Shown: one piece after another, positions 18,997 to 30,435 of the stretch | Numbering within the stretch: the first letter of the stretch is position 1 | Layout of the letters: every line of letters starts with the position of its first letter | Assembly: GCF_030708455.1 (NCBI RefSeq) | Contig: NZ_JAUYWF010000003.1 | Location: forward strand, 248,001-312,000 | Reading direction: 5' to 3' | DNA from: Halomonas sp. SSL-5 | GTDB taxonomy: Bacteria > Pseudomonadota > Gammaproteobacteria > Pseudomonadales > Halomonadaceae | Length of the DNA: 64,000 nucleotides | Translations under genes and position numbers: made by a program | Notes under the pieces: model-generated | Database searches by the model: none | What the model was told of the DNA's origin: nothing | The model's input: only the letters and a program-made list of their open reading frames with translations

Positions 18997-20214
18997 ATGG
19001 CCTGGAATGAGCCTGGTGGTGGTGGCAACCAGCACGACCCCTGGAGTGGGGGCGGTCGTCGCGGCGGCGGTGACAAGGGCGGTGGCAATCAGCCGCCGGA
19101 CCTGGATGAGGCCCTGAAGAAGTTTCAGGACAAGCTCAACGGCATGTTGGGTGGCCGCGGCGGCAAGAAGGGTGGATCCGGCGGCAAGGGCGGGGGCGGC
19201 AAGCCACGCAACGCCTTCACCCTGCCGGGCCTGCTGATCGTGGTGGCCTTGGCCATCTGGGCCGCGTCGGGCTTCTATCTGGTCGACCAGTCGGAGCGGG
19301 GCGTGGTGCTGCGCTTCGGCAAGTTTCAGGAGGTCGTCACGCCCGGCCTGCAGTGGAACCCGCCGCTGATCGATGACGTGCGCATGGTCAACGTGACTCG
19401 CGTGCGCTCCGTCACCCAGACCCAGTCGATGCTGACCCAGGACGAGAACATCGTCTCCGTCGAGATCTCGGCCCAGTACCAGGTCGCCGACCCCAGCTCC
19501 TACGTGCTCAACGTGCGCAATCCCGAGCTCAGTCTCGAGAACGCCCTGGACAGCGCGCTGCGCCACGTGGTCGGCGGTACCGACATGATCGATATCCTGA
19601 CCTCGGGTCGTGAGATCCTCGGCAGCTCGGTGGCCAGCCGCCTGCAGTCGTATCTGGACAGCTACGGCACCGGCATCCTGCTGCAGACGCTCAACGTTGA
19701 GTCCACTGCACCGCCCGATGCGGTACAGGATGCCTTCGATGACGTCATCCGCGCCCGCGAGGACCGCCAGCGCACCATCAACCAGGGTATCGCCTACGCC
19801 AACTCCATCATCCCCGAGGCCCAGGGCCAGGCCCAGCGCCTCGTCGAGCAGGGTCAGGGCTATCGTGAATCGGTGGTCGCCGAGGCGCGGGGTCAGGCGA
19901 GCCGCTTCAATGCGCTGCTCGGTCAGTACGAGCAGGCGCCCTCGATCATGCGTGAGCGCCTCTACCTGGATGCCCTCAGCGAGGTGTTCGCCAATACCTC
20001 GAAGGTCATGGTCGACGTGGCCGACGACAGCCCGCTGATGTACCTGCCCCTGGACCAGCGTCCCGGCGGCGGCAGTGCCGGCAGCGAGGCCAACCAGGGC
20101 GAACAGGGTGAGCTCGATCCGCGGGTGCTGGAGCGCATGCGCTCCACCCAGTCATCGAGCAGCAACACCAGCAACAGCAGCAACACCGGTGGTATCCGCA
20201 GGGAGGGCCGCTAA
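18997..20214 (+). CDS. hflK: FtsH protease modulator HflK
   Basis: Inner-membrane SPFH/prohibitin-domain protein. With HflC it forms the large periplasmic cage around FtsH that tunes membrane-protein degradation. The 405-aa protein starts with a long Gly/Lys/Asp-rich cytoplasmic segment (residues 1-72). One transmembrane helix follows (LLIVVALAIWAASGFYLV), then the SPFH domain (RGVVLRFGKFQEVVTPGLQWN) and a coiled-coil region. The last 50 residues are low-complexity Ser/Asn. The preceding 84-bp gap contains a hairpin (18947-18971). hflC begins immediately after the stop. Confidence 0.96.
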   Translation: MAWNEPGGGGNQHDPWSGGGRRGGGDKGGGNQPPDLDEALKKFQDKLNGMLGGRGGKKGGSGGKGGGGKPRNAFTLPGLLIVVALAIWAASGFYLVDQSERGVVLRFGKFQEVVTPGLQWNPPLIDDVRMVNVTRVRSVTQTQSMLTQDENIVSVEISAQYQVADPSSYVLNVRNPELSLENALDSALRHVVGGTDMIDILTSGREILGSSVASRLQSYLDSYGTGILLQTLNVESTAPPDAVQDAFDDVIRAREDRQRTINQGIAYANSIIPEAQGQAQRLVEQGQGYRESVVAEARGQASRFNALLGQYEQAPSIMRERLYLDALSEVFANTSKVMVDVADDSPLMYLPLDQRPGGGSAGSEANQGEQGELDPRVLERMRSTQSSSSNTSNSSNTGGIRREGR

Positions 20215-21099
20215 ATGATCAATAATCGTTCCCTGCTCATTGTCGGCGGCCTGGCGGCCGTCGCCTGGCTGGCCAGCAACAGCCTCTACGTGGTCGACGA
20301 GACCGAGCGGGCCGTCAAGCTGCGCTTCGGTGAGATCATCGAGGAGAATATCCAGCCCGGCCTGCACTTCAAGGTGCCGATTACCCAGACGGTGCGCACC
20401 TTCGATACCCGGCTGCTGACGCTGGACACCGACCCCAGCCGCTACCTGACCCTGGAGCAGAAGGCGGTGATCGTCGACTCCTATGTCCAGTGGCAGGTGG
20501 TCAACCCGACCCAGTACTACGAGGCCACCGCCGGTGACGAGCTGATGGCCAGCCGGCTGATCCAGCCGCGGGTCGACGAGAGCCTGCGTAACGAGTTCGG
20601 CCGTCTGAACCTGCAGCAGATCATCGCCGAGCGCCGCGATGACCTGATGACCGGCCCCACCGAGGATCTCGACCAGCTGCTGCGCGAGGAACTGGGGGTG
20701 GCGGTGCGTGATATTCGGGTCAAGCGCATCGATCTGCCCGAGGACGTCTCCTCCGCGGTGTATGAGCGCATGCGCTCAGAGCGCGAGCGCCAGGCTCGTG
20801 AATGGCGCGCTCAGGGCCAGGAGGAGGCCGAGCGGATCCGCGCCAATGCCGACCGCCGCCGCCAGGTTCTTCTCGCGCAGGCCAGTGCTCGTTCGGAGAC
20901 TCTGCGCGGTGAGGGCGACGCCGAGGCGGCGTCCATCTTCGCCGAGGCCTACGGCCAGGACGAGGAGTTCTTCAGCTTCTGGCGCAGCCTGAATGCCTAT
21001 CGCGACAGCTTCGCCGGCGACGACAACATGCTGGTCCTCGACCCCTCCAGCGAGTTCTTCCAGTACCTGAAGAGCCCCACGTCAGGCGGCGGGGAGTAA
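20215..21099 (+). CDS. hflC: FtsH protease modulator HflC
   Basis: Partner of HflK in the FtsH-regulating complex. The 294-aa protein has an N-terminal signal-anchor (SLLIVGGLAAVAWLASNSLYVV), an SPFH domain (ERAVKLRFGEIIEENIQPGLHFKVP) and a long helical segment rich in Arg and Glu (RMRSERERQAREWRAQGQEE). The C-terminus ends FFQYLKS plus a short Gly tail. The start codon directly abuts the hflK stop, indicating translational coupling. The small DUF2065 gene found after hflC in Pseudomonas is not present here. Confidence 0.96.
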   Translation: MINNRSLLIVGGLAAVAWLASNSLYVVDETERAVKLRFGEIIEENIQPGLHFKVPITQTVRTFDTRLLTLDTDPSRYLTLEQKAVIVDSYVQWQVVNPTQYYEATAGDELMASRLIQPRVDESLRNEFGRLNLQQIIAERRDDLMTGPTEDLDQLLREELGVAVRDIRVKRIDLPEDVSSAVYERMRSERERQAREWRAQGQEEAERIRANADRRRQVLLAQASARSETLRGEGDAEAASIFAEAYGQDEEFFSFWRSLNAYRDSFAGDDNMLVLDPSSEFFQYLKSPTSGGGE

Positions 21100-21103
21100 G
21101 GCA

Positions 21104-21189
21104 CCCGGCCGGGCCTGCGAGCCCGGCCGGGGTTCATCCCCGGTGCAAACGTGGTAGACTCCTGACACCGGGCGAGGCCCGGTTTTTTT
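21104..21189 (+). terminator. Tandem hairpins ending the hfl operon
   Basis: An 11-bp GC-only stem (21104-21114 with 21121-21131) follows the hflC stop. A classical intrinsic terminator is next: ACCGGGC (21167-21173), loop GAG, GCCCGGT (21177-21183) running into seven Ts (21183-21189). It lies about 110 bases before hisZ, so hisZ-purA needs its own promoter or antitermination. Confidence 0.8.
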
Positions 21190-21298
21190 GTGGCCGTCTA
21201 TCAACAAGACCGCGCCAGCCCGTCGCACGCGAGACGCTCGCCGGGCCACGGAAAAGCGTCTTTATCACGGCCATTCACTGCCTTGCAGGATGATTGAC

Positions 21299-23831
<2,533 letters not shown>

Positions 23832-23858
23832 GCGTCGTCTCGATAGTCCGGAAGCAGG

Positions 23859-23885
23859 AAGGCCGGCCCCACGGGGGCCGGCCTT
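23859..23885. terminator. Bidirectional terminator between purA and the polysaccharide operon
   Basis: The perfect 12-bp stem AAGGCCGGCCCC (23859-23870) and GGGGCCGGCCTT (23874-23885) has a 3-nt loop. It ends in TTCGCG on the plus strand and TTCCTGCTTCC on the minus strand. It separates two convergent transcription units. Confidence 0.75.
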
Positions 23886-23909
23886 CGCGTAGCGGGGTAC
23901 GCCGGCGGA

Positions 23910-26633
23910 TCACTCCGCCGCCGCCACCTCCAGCGCCTCGGCGGCACTCTCGTCGGAGAGCAACTCGTGGAGGGTCTGCAGCGCGATGCTGCTGTCGCCT
24001 TCCATGACGCCATCGAGCCACACCAGGGCCTGCTCGCGGCTGGCATTCTCCAGGCCGTTGGCTGCCAGGTAGGCCTTGGCCAGCGCCAAACGGGCACTGG
24101 AGTGGCCCTGCTCGGCCGCTTTCAGCAAGTAGTCGGCCCCGTGGCGGACATCCTGCTCGAGGTTCTCGCCGCGGATGTACTCCCGGCCCAGGGTGGCCAT
24201 GGCCCCGGGGTGACCCTGGTCCGCGGCCTCCTGTAGCAGCTCCTGGCCGCGCTCGGTGTCCACGGGCATACCCGCCTCGCCGCGCAGCAAGCTGCGGCCC
24301 AGGTTGGCCCGTGAAGCGAGATCACCATTCTCGGCGGCGCGCTCCAGCCACTCCCGGGCCTGCTCGGGATCGGCCGCCACCCCTAGACCTTCCTGATAGG
24401 CAACCCCGAGTTCACGGGCCGCATGGGGGTTGCCCGCCTCGGCGAGGGGGCGCAGGTAGCCGATGCCCCGCTCGGCATCGGCCTCGACGCTATCACCCTT
24501 CAGGTAGGCCTGGCCGAGGGTCAGGCGCGCCCCCTGGTGGCCGGCGTCGGCGGCGGCCTGCAGTAGCGACAGGGCGCGCTGTGGCTCGCCGTCGAGCAGC
24601 ATCTCGCCGAGCTCGGCGCGAGCCCCGGTGTGGCCGGCATTCGCCGCCTGCTCGAGCCAGCGGCGGGCCGCCCGGGAGTCGGCCTGTACGCCCCGGCCTT
24701 CCCGGAAGGCGCGTCCCAGATCGGCCATGGCCCCGGGGTGACCCTGCTCGGCGGCCTCGATCAAGGCGTTGATATCGCCGCCAGCACCCTTCTTGCGGTT
24801 GACCCCGACCATGACCTCATCGGCGGCCGTGCTCCCGGCTTCTCGGGCCCGCGTCAGCCAGCGGGTGGCCTCGTCGAGGTCCTGGCCGACCCCATCGCCG
24901 TCGCGGTAGGCGCGACCCAGCACCAGCATGGCATTGGCGTCGCCGTTGCGCGCCGCGCGCTCGAGCAGGGCCAGGCCGCGGCCGCTATCCTCCGGCAGTG
25001 GGCCCCGCAGGTAGGCCTCGCCGAGTACCGCCATGGCGGTGTCATCGCCGGCCTCCAGGGCCTCCTCCAGTAGCGACTCGGCGCGGCTGGGGTGGAAGGG
25101 TAGGGGCCCCTGCTCCTGGAGGTGGGCCTCGCCGAGCAGGCGCAGGGCCCCCGCCTGGCCCTGTTTCCCTGCCTCGCGAAGCAAGCCTGCTGCCCGGCGT
25201 CCGTCCTGCGTGACGCCGCGGCCCTCGAGGTAGGCGGCGCCCAGCTGCTGGGTGGCCCAGGGGTGACCCAACTCGTGTGCGCGCCCCAGGTAGTCGATGG
25301 CCAGATAGGGCTGGCTGGCCACCAGCTCGCCCTCGAGGTAGAGGTCGCCCAGGCGAGTCATCGCCAGGGCGTGGTCCTGCTCGGCGGCGCGCTCGAGCAG
25401 GGCGATGCCACGCTGGGCTTCGGGCGGGGTGAAGCGGGTCGGTTCGGCTAGGTTGGGCGAAGGGGTCTCGCTGCTCCCGGCGTTGTCGCGGAGCTCGCCC
25501 ACGGCCTCCGCCCGCCGACGGGCCTCGGCCACCAACGTGGCGCCGAGGGCCTCCATGGCGTCGGCGTTGCCGGCCTCCACGGCCCGCTCGAGCCAGCGCT
25601 TGCCGGCCGCCGGCCGCGTGGGCGACCGTTCGGGGTCGACCAGGAGCCCGCCCAGCTTGGTCATGGCATCGACATCGCCGTGCTTGGCCGCCTCCTCGAG
25701 CATCGCGACCCCCTGACGGGTCTCCCCGGCGTCGAGCAGTGCGTTACCGGCATTGCCCAGTACATCCTTGTCGCCGGCCTCGGCCGCCTGGCGCAGCCAG
25801 TGCAGGCGCTGTTCAGGCTGGTCGCCGAGCAGGCCGTCGGGGGCATGCAGTCCCGCCAGGCGCCGCATGGCATCGGTCTCGCCGGCCGCGGCGCGCTTGC
25901 GCAGTGCCTCGGCGTAGCGTCGAGCGTAGTCCATGGCGCGTTCGGGCTTCTCGTCTAGCCAGCCGTCGGGGGCATGGGCCTCGGCCAGCGCCCTGAGCGC
26001 CTCCTCCTGGCCCTGCTCGGCCTCGATGGCATAGAGCCTGGCCGCCCGTTCGGGGTTTGCCGACACCCCGTCGCCGCCTTCCCGCAGCAGTTCGGCAAGC
26101 ATCACCCGCTCGTCGCGGCCCACCTCCTCTTTCACGGCCAAGCGCAGCAGGTGGTAGGCGAGCAAGTCGTTGTGCTCGACCCCGTCGCCCTCGCGATAGA
26201 GCTTCGCCAGATTGATCGCGGCATGGCCGCGAATGTAGGAGGGGGTGCGCACCGCTCGGGCGTAGTGCTCGGCCGCCCGTCCTGGGTCGCGCTCCATGGC
26301 CTCGCCCTGGTCGTGGAGCTTGCCCAGCTCGTAGTGCGCCTGGGGAAAGCCCTGGTGGGTCAGCGAGGTGAGCAGTCGGATCGCCTCACGCGGGTTGCCG
26401 GCGGCGGCCGCCTCGTCGGCCTTCTCGACGGTCTGCTTGTGCATCCACTCGAGGTTGCGCGGCTGGCCATCCTCGAACCAGGCGTGGTAGCGCTCGGGCA
26501 GGGGGGCGGTGGCCTGGGGGGCATCGTCGGTGACGGCGCATCCCGCGAGCAGCACCAGCAGGCTGGCCGAGGCCATCAGGCGCAGGCCCCGGGCATGCGG
26601 GAGGGCGGTGATGTCGGTCGGGGTGGTGTTCAT
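23910..26633 (-). CDS. Large Sel1-repeat lipoprotein (AlgK-like scaffold, last gene of polysaccharide operon)
   Basis: The 907-aa protein has a lipoprotein signal: hydrophobic residues 19-31 then lipobox LAGC with Cys32. The rest is a long chain of Sel1/TPR-like repeats of about 36 residues (A...LG..Y..G.....D...A..WL..AA..G...A), more than 20 by eye, ending AAEALEVAAAE. In alginate systems the Sel1 lipoprotein AlgK (about 475 aa) assembles the outer-membrane porin and bridges to the inner-membrane synthase. This protein is about twice that size. Position in the operon and lipidation suggest the same bridging role (inference). The AlgE-like porin it would serve is not in the window. The start ATG at 26633 gives the clean signal peptide; upstream extension to 26744 does not. 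Confidence 0.8.
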   Translation of the reverse strand: MNTTPTDITALPHARGLRLMASASLLVLLAGCAVTDDAPQATAPLPERYHAWFEDGQPRNLEWMHKQTVEKADEAAAAGNPREAIRLLTSLTHQGFPQAHYELGKLHDQGEAMERDPGRAAEHYARAVRTPSYIRGHAAINLAKLYREGDGVEHNDLLAYHLLRLAVKEEVGRDERVMLAELLREGGDGVSANPERAARLYAIEAEQGQEEALRALAEAHAPDGWLDEKPERAMDYARRYAEALRKRAAAGETDAMRRLAGLHAPDGLLGDQPEQRLHWLRQAAEAGDKDVLGNAGNALLDAGETRQGVAMLEEAAKHGDVDAMTKLGGLLVDPERSPTRPAAGKRWLERAVEAGNADAMEALGATLVAEARRRAEAVGELRDNAGSSETPSPNLAEPTRFTPPEAQRGIALLERAAEQDHALAMTRLGDLYLEGELVASQPYLAIDYLGRAHELGHPWATQQLGAAYLEGRGVTQDGRRAAGLLREAGKQGQAGALRLLGEAHLQEQGPLPFHPSRAESLLEEALEAGDDTAMAVLGEAYLRGPLPEDSGRGLALLERAARNGDANAMLVLGRAYRDGDGVGQDLDEATRWLTRAREAGSTAADEVMVGVNRKKGAGGDINALIEAAEQGHPGAMADLGRAFREGRGVQADSRAARRWLEQAANAGHTGARAELGEMLLDGEPQRALSLLQAAADAGHQGARLTLGQAYLKGDSVEADAERGIGYLRPLAEAGNPHAARELGVAYQEGLGVAADPEQAREWLERAAENGDLASRANLGRSLLRGEAGMPVDTERGQELLQEAADQGHPGAMATLGREYIRGENLEQDVRHGADYLLKAAEQGHSSARLALAKAYLAANGLENASREQALVWLDGVMEGDSSIALQTLHELLSDESAAEALEVAAAE

Positions 26634-26682
26634 GGTGTTCGGTCCTCGCGGTGATCGGTGGATGACGGCTGACGGCGGGGCA

Positions 26683-27933
26683 TCACTCCTGACCCAGCCC
26701 CTTGAAGGCGGTGGTCTCCTGCTTCTCCTCGTTGAGGACGACATGCTGCTGTGCCCCGGGGTCCATGAAGTAGAGGGTCATGTAGCCGCCGGCACTGCGG
26801 TTGTAGAGGGGGCGGACCCGGCGGATGAAGTCCTCGACGCGGGGGTCGTCGAAGCGCTTCAGGTAGATCTCCATCCAGGTGAAGTACTGGGGATCCTTGA
26901 GGAAGCCGGTGTACTGCTCGAGGGGGGCGTGGTCGCCCAGGGCGGCAGGGTCGTCGAGGATCGCGAACAGGAAGTCGATGGCGTCATGGATGGTGTGGCC
27001 GTCGACCTCGAGCTCGAAGATCTCGTAGCCCTGCCGGGCAATGACCTGCATGTTGGTCAGCAGGTAGAGCAGGCCATAGTTCTGGTAGTGGGTGGCGCGC
27101 CGTCCCCGGGAGACCTCCAGCGGGAAGGCGCCTTCCTCGGTCATGTCGTGCAGCGCGGCGTGGATGGCGCTGACCCCGAAGCGGAACAGCTCGTCGTCCT
27201 CGGTCAGCACGCCGACCATGCTGGCGTAGAGCGACCGGCGGTAGAAGTGGTTGTTGCAGCAGCTGTTGCCCTCGCCACCGGGAATATCAGCGTGCTGGTG
27301 GGCCAGGCCGTTGAGCCACGCCTCGACGCGCTCGCGCTCCTCCTGCATGCCGTCGACGAAGGGGCGCACGGTGGCGTAGGCCATGGCGGCGGCGAAGATC
27401 ATCGACTCGGTGGCGAACCACGCCTGAGGCTCGACGGAGTCGTAGTAGAAGTCCGTCAACGCCTCCTGCTGTGCCCAGTGTTCGAGGAAGCGCACCAGGC
27501 ACTCGGCGTAGTAGTCGTCGCCACTGGCGACGAAACTGCCGGCCAGCATCGAGACGTTGTCCTCGAACTGGAACAGCGGCTCCGAGGCGAGCTCCCATGC
27601 TTCGGGATTGGGGTAGTAGCCGGGGACCCGCAGCTGGGTGGTGATGGGCTCGTACGCCATCAGCTGCTGGCAGCTCGGCCCCTGGGAGAGATCGTCGATC
27701 TCCTGGAGCAGGATGGCGTTGTCGGTGTCGGCGAGCTCCTTCATGCGGGCCGACACGTCGAAGTAGCCGGCGTCGGGGGCGGTGACGCGATAGTCCGAGA
27801 GGTCGAGTGCCTCGCGCTCCTCGATGGTGAGGATGTCCATCTCCTGGGCGCCCGCGCCGCTCGCCAGCCCGGCGAGCAGCAAGGTCAGGGCGGCGAAGGG
27901 CCGGTGGGGCAGTCCGCAACGGGCCTGGGGCAT
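26683..27933 (-). CDS. PL5/AlgL-like polysaccharide lyase, periplasmic
   Basis: The 416-aa protein with a signal peptide (ALTLLLAGLASGAGA, cleavage near residue 29) has an alpha/alpha-toroid fold typical of PL5 mannuronate lyases. The catalytic cluster can be traced: NNHFYRRS (Asn227, Asn228, His229; AlgL has NNHSYW) and RRATHYQNYGLLYL (Arg279, Tyr283), matching the Arg/Tyr strand of AlgL. PL5 enzymes cleave polymannuronate, and at least one (Smlt1473) also cleaves polyglucuronate and hyaluronate. In alginate systems AlgL clears misdirected periplasmic polymer, and the same housekeeping role is likely here. Which polymer it cuts is open. Forty-nine bases separate it from the Sel1 gene. Confidence 0.82.
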   Translation of the reverse strand: MPQARCGLPHRPFAALTLLLAGLASGAGAQEMDILTIEEREALDLSDYRVTAPDAGYFDVSARMKELADTDNAILLQEIDDLSQGPSCQQLMAYEPITTQLRVPGYYPNPEAWELASEPLFQFEDNVSMLAGSFVASGDDYYAECLVRFLEHWAQQEALTDFYYDSVEPQAWFATESMIFAAAMAYATVRPFVDGMQEERERVEAWLNGLAHQHADIPGGEGNSCCNNHFYRRSLYASMVGVLTEDDELFRFGVSAIHAALHDMTEEGAFPLEVSRGRRATHYQNYGLLYLLTNMQVIARQGYEIFELEVDGHTIHDAIDFLFAILDDPAALGDHAPLEQYTGFLKDPQYFTWMEIYLKRFDDPRVEDFIRRVRPLYNRSAGGYMTLYFMDPGAQQHVVLNEEKQETTAFKGLGQE

Positions 27934-27971
27934 GGCGGGTGTCACTCCTTGTGAGGTGGGACACGCCCCGC

Positions 27972-28859
27972 TCAGGATGAGGGGGCGTAGAAGCGAAAGG
28001 CGGCGAAGTCGGCATGCTGGTCGGACGGGGTGCGCCACTCCTTGCCGCTGCCGCCGAAGAAGGTCGAGAACATCAGGCCATCGATGGACACCTCCTCCGT
28101 GGTGCGGTAGATAATCTCGCTCTGCTCGAGCACCGGAACGTCATCGATCCACACCCGGGCCAGGCCATCGGCCTCACCCGGCGTGTTGAGCACCAGCTCC
28201 TGTTCGATGGTGACCCACTCCCCGGTGGGGAAGCTCCACAGCCCGCGACCCACGGAGGCGCCGAACTCCTCATCCTGGCTGGCCACGTACTCGTAGAGCT
28301 CCCCCTGGCCGGCCTCGCGCCACATGAAGCGCATCGAGAAGCCGCTCTCGCCGTCGACCTCGTCGCCGCCGCTGGGGGCATCGCCGCCGTAGAGGCCCGG
28401 CAGCTTGCCGCCCTTGACGAAGTCGAACCCCGACGCGAAGCGCACCCGGTAGGTGAGGCAGGCCCGCTCCGCCCCGGCCAGTCCTGTCGGGGCGGCGTAG
28501 AAGCCGGCGCCCCCCTTCTCCGTGTCCCCGGGGGCGGAGGTGCCCTCGGGATAGTGGACGCGCAGGCCCGGCTCGCCGAGGCCCGTGGCGTCGGCATCGA
28601 GCAATTCGACGTTGTCCTCGACGCCCCAGTCACGCTGAGTGCCGAAGCCCTGGCGCACCCCCGCCCGGGCATCCTCGGCGGTGAGGTCCGGCTGCGGGGT
28701 GGCCACCAGCGGATAGCGCGCCGAACAGGGGGCGACCCGCGGGTAGGAGAGGGCCGGCTCCTCGTCTTCCTGGGCGGAGGCGCCCGCCGAGGCGAGGCCC
28801 GACAGCAGGGCCGTGAGGAGCAGTGCCAGATGCCGGGAATCGGGTGATGTCATGCGCAT
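27972..28859 (-). CDS. PL14-like polysaccharide lyase, secreted
   Basis: The 295-aa protein begins with a signal peptide (LALLLTALLSGLASAGASA, before QEDEE). The single domain is a beta jelly-roll of the PL14 type. It includes CLTYRVRFASGFDFVKGGKLPGLYGG, GFSMRFMWREAGQGELYEYV, the strand EWVTIEQELVLNTPGEADG, and FSTFFGGSGKEW near the end. PL14 members act on alginate and on glucuronan. The start at 28859 has AAGGAG five bases upstream. A second lyase of a different fold inside a synthesis operon is unusual. It might trim, release or salvage the polymer (inference). Confidence 0.75.
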   Translation of the reverse strand: MRMTSPDSRHLALLLTALLSGLASAGASAQEDEEPALSYPRVAPCSARYPLVATPQPDLTAEDARAGVRQGFGTQRDWGVEDNVELLDADATGLGEPGLRVHYPEGTSAPGDTEKGGAGFYAAPTGLAGAERACLTYRVRFASGFDFVKGGKLPGLYGGDAPSGGDEVDGESGFSMRFMWREAGQGELYEYVASQDEEFGASVGRGLWSFPTGEWVTIEQELVLNTPGEADGLARVWIDDVPVLEQSEIIYRTTEEVSIDGLMFSTFFGGSGKEWRTPSDQHADFAAFRFYAPSS

Positions 28860-28917
28860 GGAGTCTCCTTGACGAAGGGCCGCGGTGCCGAGGCATCGCG
28901 GCGTCGGTGGCCGGGGA

Positions 28918-30435
28918 TCACCCCGCCTCGGGGGGGGCGTCCTCCTGGGTGGCGGCACGGTAGACACGCTCGCCGAGCTGGATCACGGCCCGCATGCCCT
29001 GCCAGACCCACTCGGCGGTGGCACCCAGCAGCGGGGCCTCGGTGAAGCGCACGTCCACCGGCTTGCCGACGCTCTCCGCCGGCAGGGTCTTCTCGGGTAC
29101 CAGCAGCACGCTTGCCACGTTCTGCTGCTGGCGGACCCAGCTGGGGAAGCCGGCGCGCGGCTGACGCTCGACATCCAGTGCCACGTTGCGGACCCGGGCA
29201 CGGATCGGGGCAGAGGCGTTGGGCAGCGAGACGTAGGCCGTCTGGTTGGGCTCGATGCGGTCGATGTCGTCCATGTGAACCAGCGCCTCGACCATGACAT
29301 CGTCCTCGCCGGTGCGGATCAGGGTCATGATCCGCTCGCTCTCGTTGACATAGGTGCCGTCGGCGCTGCTCAGGGCCCAGGCCACCAGGCACTCGCACGG
29401 GCTGTAGATGTCGTTGCTAGACTGGCGTGCCTCCAGGGCGGTGATGCGAGAACTCTCCAGGTCGCGTGCCGTCTCGAACTGCTCGATGCGTGCCTGGGCG
29501 ATCTCCGGTGACACCGTCTCGAAGGTCATGGCATCGCCGCTCTCGGGGCGCGCGGAGCTGGCGATGCTGACCTGGCCGCCGCCGGCCGACGCCAGGTGCT
29601 CCTTCAGGTTCGTGATCAGCTGCTCGTTGTAGTTAAGCGAGGCGCGGGAGAGGATCAGCTCCGACTCCAGGTCGCTGTTGGCGATGCTGGTCAGCTCCTG
29701 GTCGCGCTCGACCCGGTCGCCGGCCTGAAGGTCGTGGGCCTCGAGGATGCCGGGGCCCGGAGCGCGGATGTCGATCCGTGGCGCGGTGACCGCGGCGAAG
29801 CTCGGCTCGATCAGCATGAAGTTGCGGTAGGCCGTGGCCGCGGCCGCGATCGCGAGGACGCCGATGGCGGCGAACAGCAGCAGGTAGCGTCCCCGCGGCT
29901 TGGGTGGGCGCGACGGCGGCAGGGACGAGGAGTGGGCCGCCTTGCGCCTGCGCGGGGTCTGCGGATCCTCGCCCTCCATCAGCGACTCGAGGTTGGGGTG
30001 GCGTCCGGTCAGGCAGCTGCGAACCACCTGGCGCAGCAGTTCGCGGTGGGGTGGTTCGATATCCGTGATCTCGAAGCCGTTGACGTAGTGCCGCCCGCCC
30101 TGCTCGGCGGTGGCATGGCGACACTCGGCCCGCACGGGCACGATCAGTTCGGTGGCCCCGGCGGTCAGCAGCAGCGAGGCCGACAGGCGCTCGCCCGTGC
30201 GCAGCGGCCGTGAGGTACGCACCGCGAAGCCGCCCACCGAGACATCGGCACCGGGGAGCTCCTGGCCATCCTCGAGGCGTACCCGGAAGGGCGGCGAGAC
30301 GCGGATGAAGCGGCGCTCGTCGCGCCGCTCGTGGTGGATTCTCTCGTGATGGCGTCCCTCGCCTCGGTGGGCGACCGGGCCCAGGGTCGGCTCGTTGCGC
30401 TCGATGCCGTTCATGTCGGGATGATGATCAGACAT
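28918..30435 (-). CDS. alg44: Alg44-like c-di-GMP receptor / membrane fusion protein
   Basis: The 505-aa inner-membrane protein has an N-terminal PilZ domain (residues 36-140). It carries both c-di-GMP motifs, R41-x-x-x-R45 in DERRFIRV and D64-x-S-x-x-G69 in DVSVGG. A basic linker, one transmembrane helix (RYLLLFAAIGVLAIAAAATAY) and a periplasmic HlyD-like part follow. The HlyD-like part includes a barrel-sandwich/lipoyl half (APGPGILEAHDLQAGDRVERDQ), a helical hairpin and a second half near residue 350. This is the architecture of Alg44, which binds c-di-GMP and switches on Alg8. At 505 residues it is longer than Pseudomonas Alg44 (389). Its start overlaps the synthase stop by 8 bases (ATGTCTGA), so the two are translationally coupled. 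Confidence 0.88.
   Translation of the reverse strand: MSDHHPDMNGIERNEPTLGPVAHRGEGRHHERIHHERRDERRFIRVSPPFRVRLEDGQELPGADVSVGGFAVRTSRPLRTGERLSASLLLTAGATELIVPVRAECRHATAEQGGRHYVNGFEITDIEPPHRELLRQVVRSCLTGRHPNLESLMEGEDPQTPRRRKAAHSSSLPPSRPPKPRGRYLLLFAAIGVLAIAAAATAYRNFMLIEPSFAAVTAPRIDIRAPGPGILEAHDLQAGDRVERDQELTSIANSDLESELILSRASLNYNEQLITNLKEHLASAGGGQVSIASSARPESGDAMTFETVSPEIAQARIEQFETARDLESSRITALEARQSSNDIYSPCECLVAWALSSADGTYVNESERIMTLIRTGEDDVMVEALVHMDDIDRIEPNQTAYVSLPNASAPIRARVRNVALDVERQPRAGFPSWVRQQQNVASVLLVPEKTLPAESVGKPVDVRFTEAPLLGATAEWVWQGMRAVIQLGERVYRAATQEDAPPEAG

Noticed and set aside
21100-21298. A DUF2065 gene between hflC and hisZ as in Pseudomonas
   Set aside because: The 199-bp gap contains only hairpins and the terminator. 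No frame encodes a small two-helix protein.
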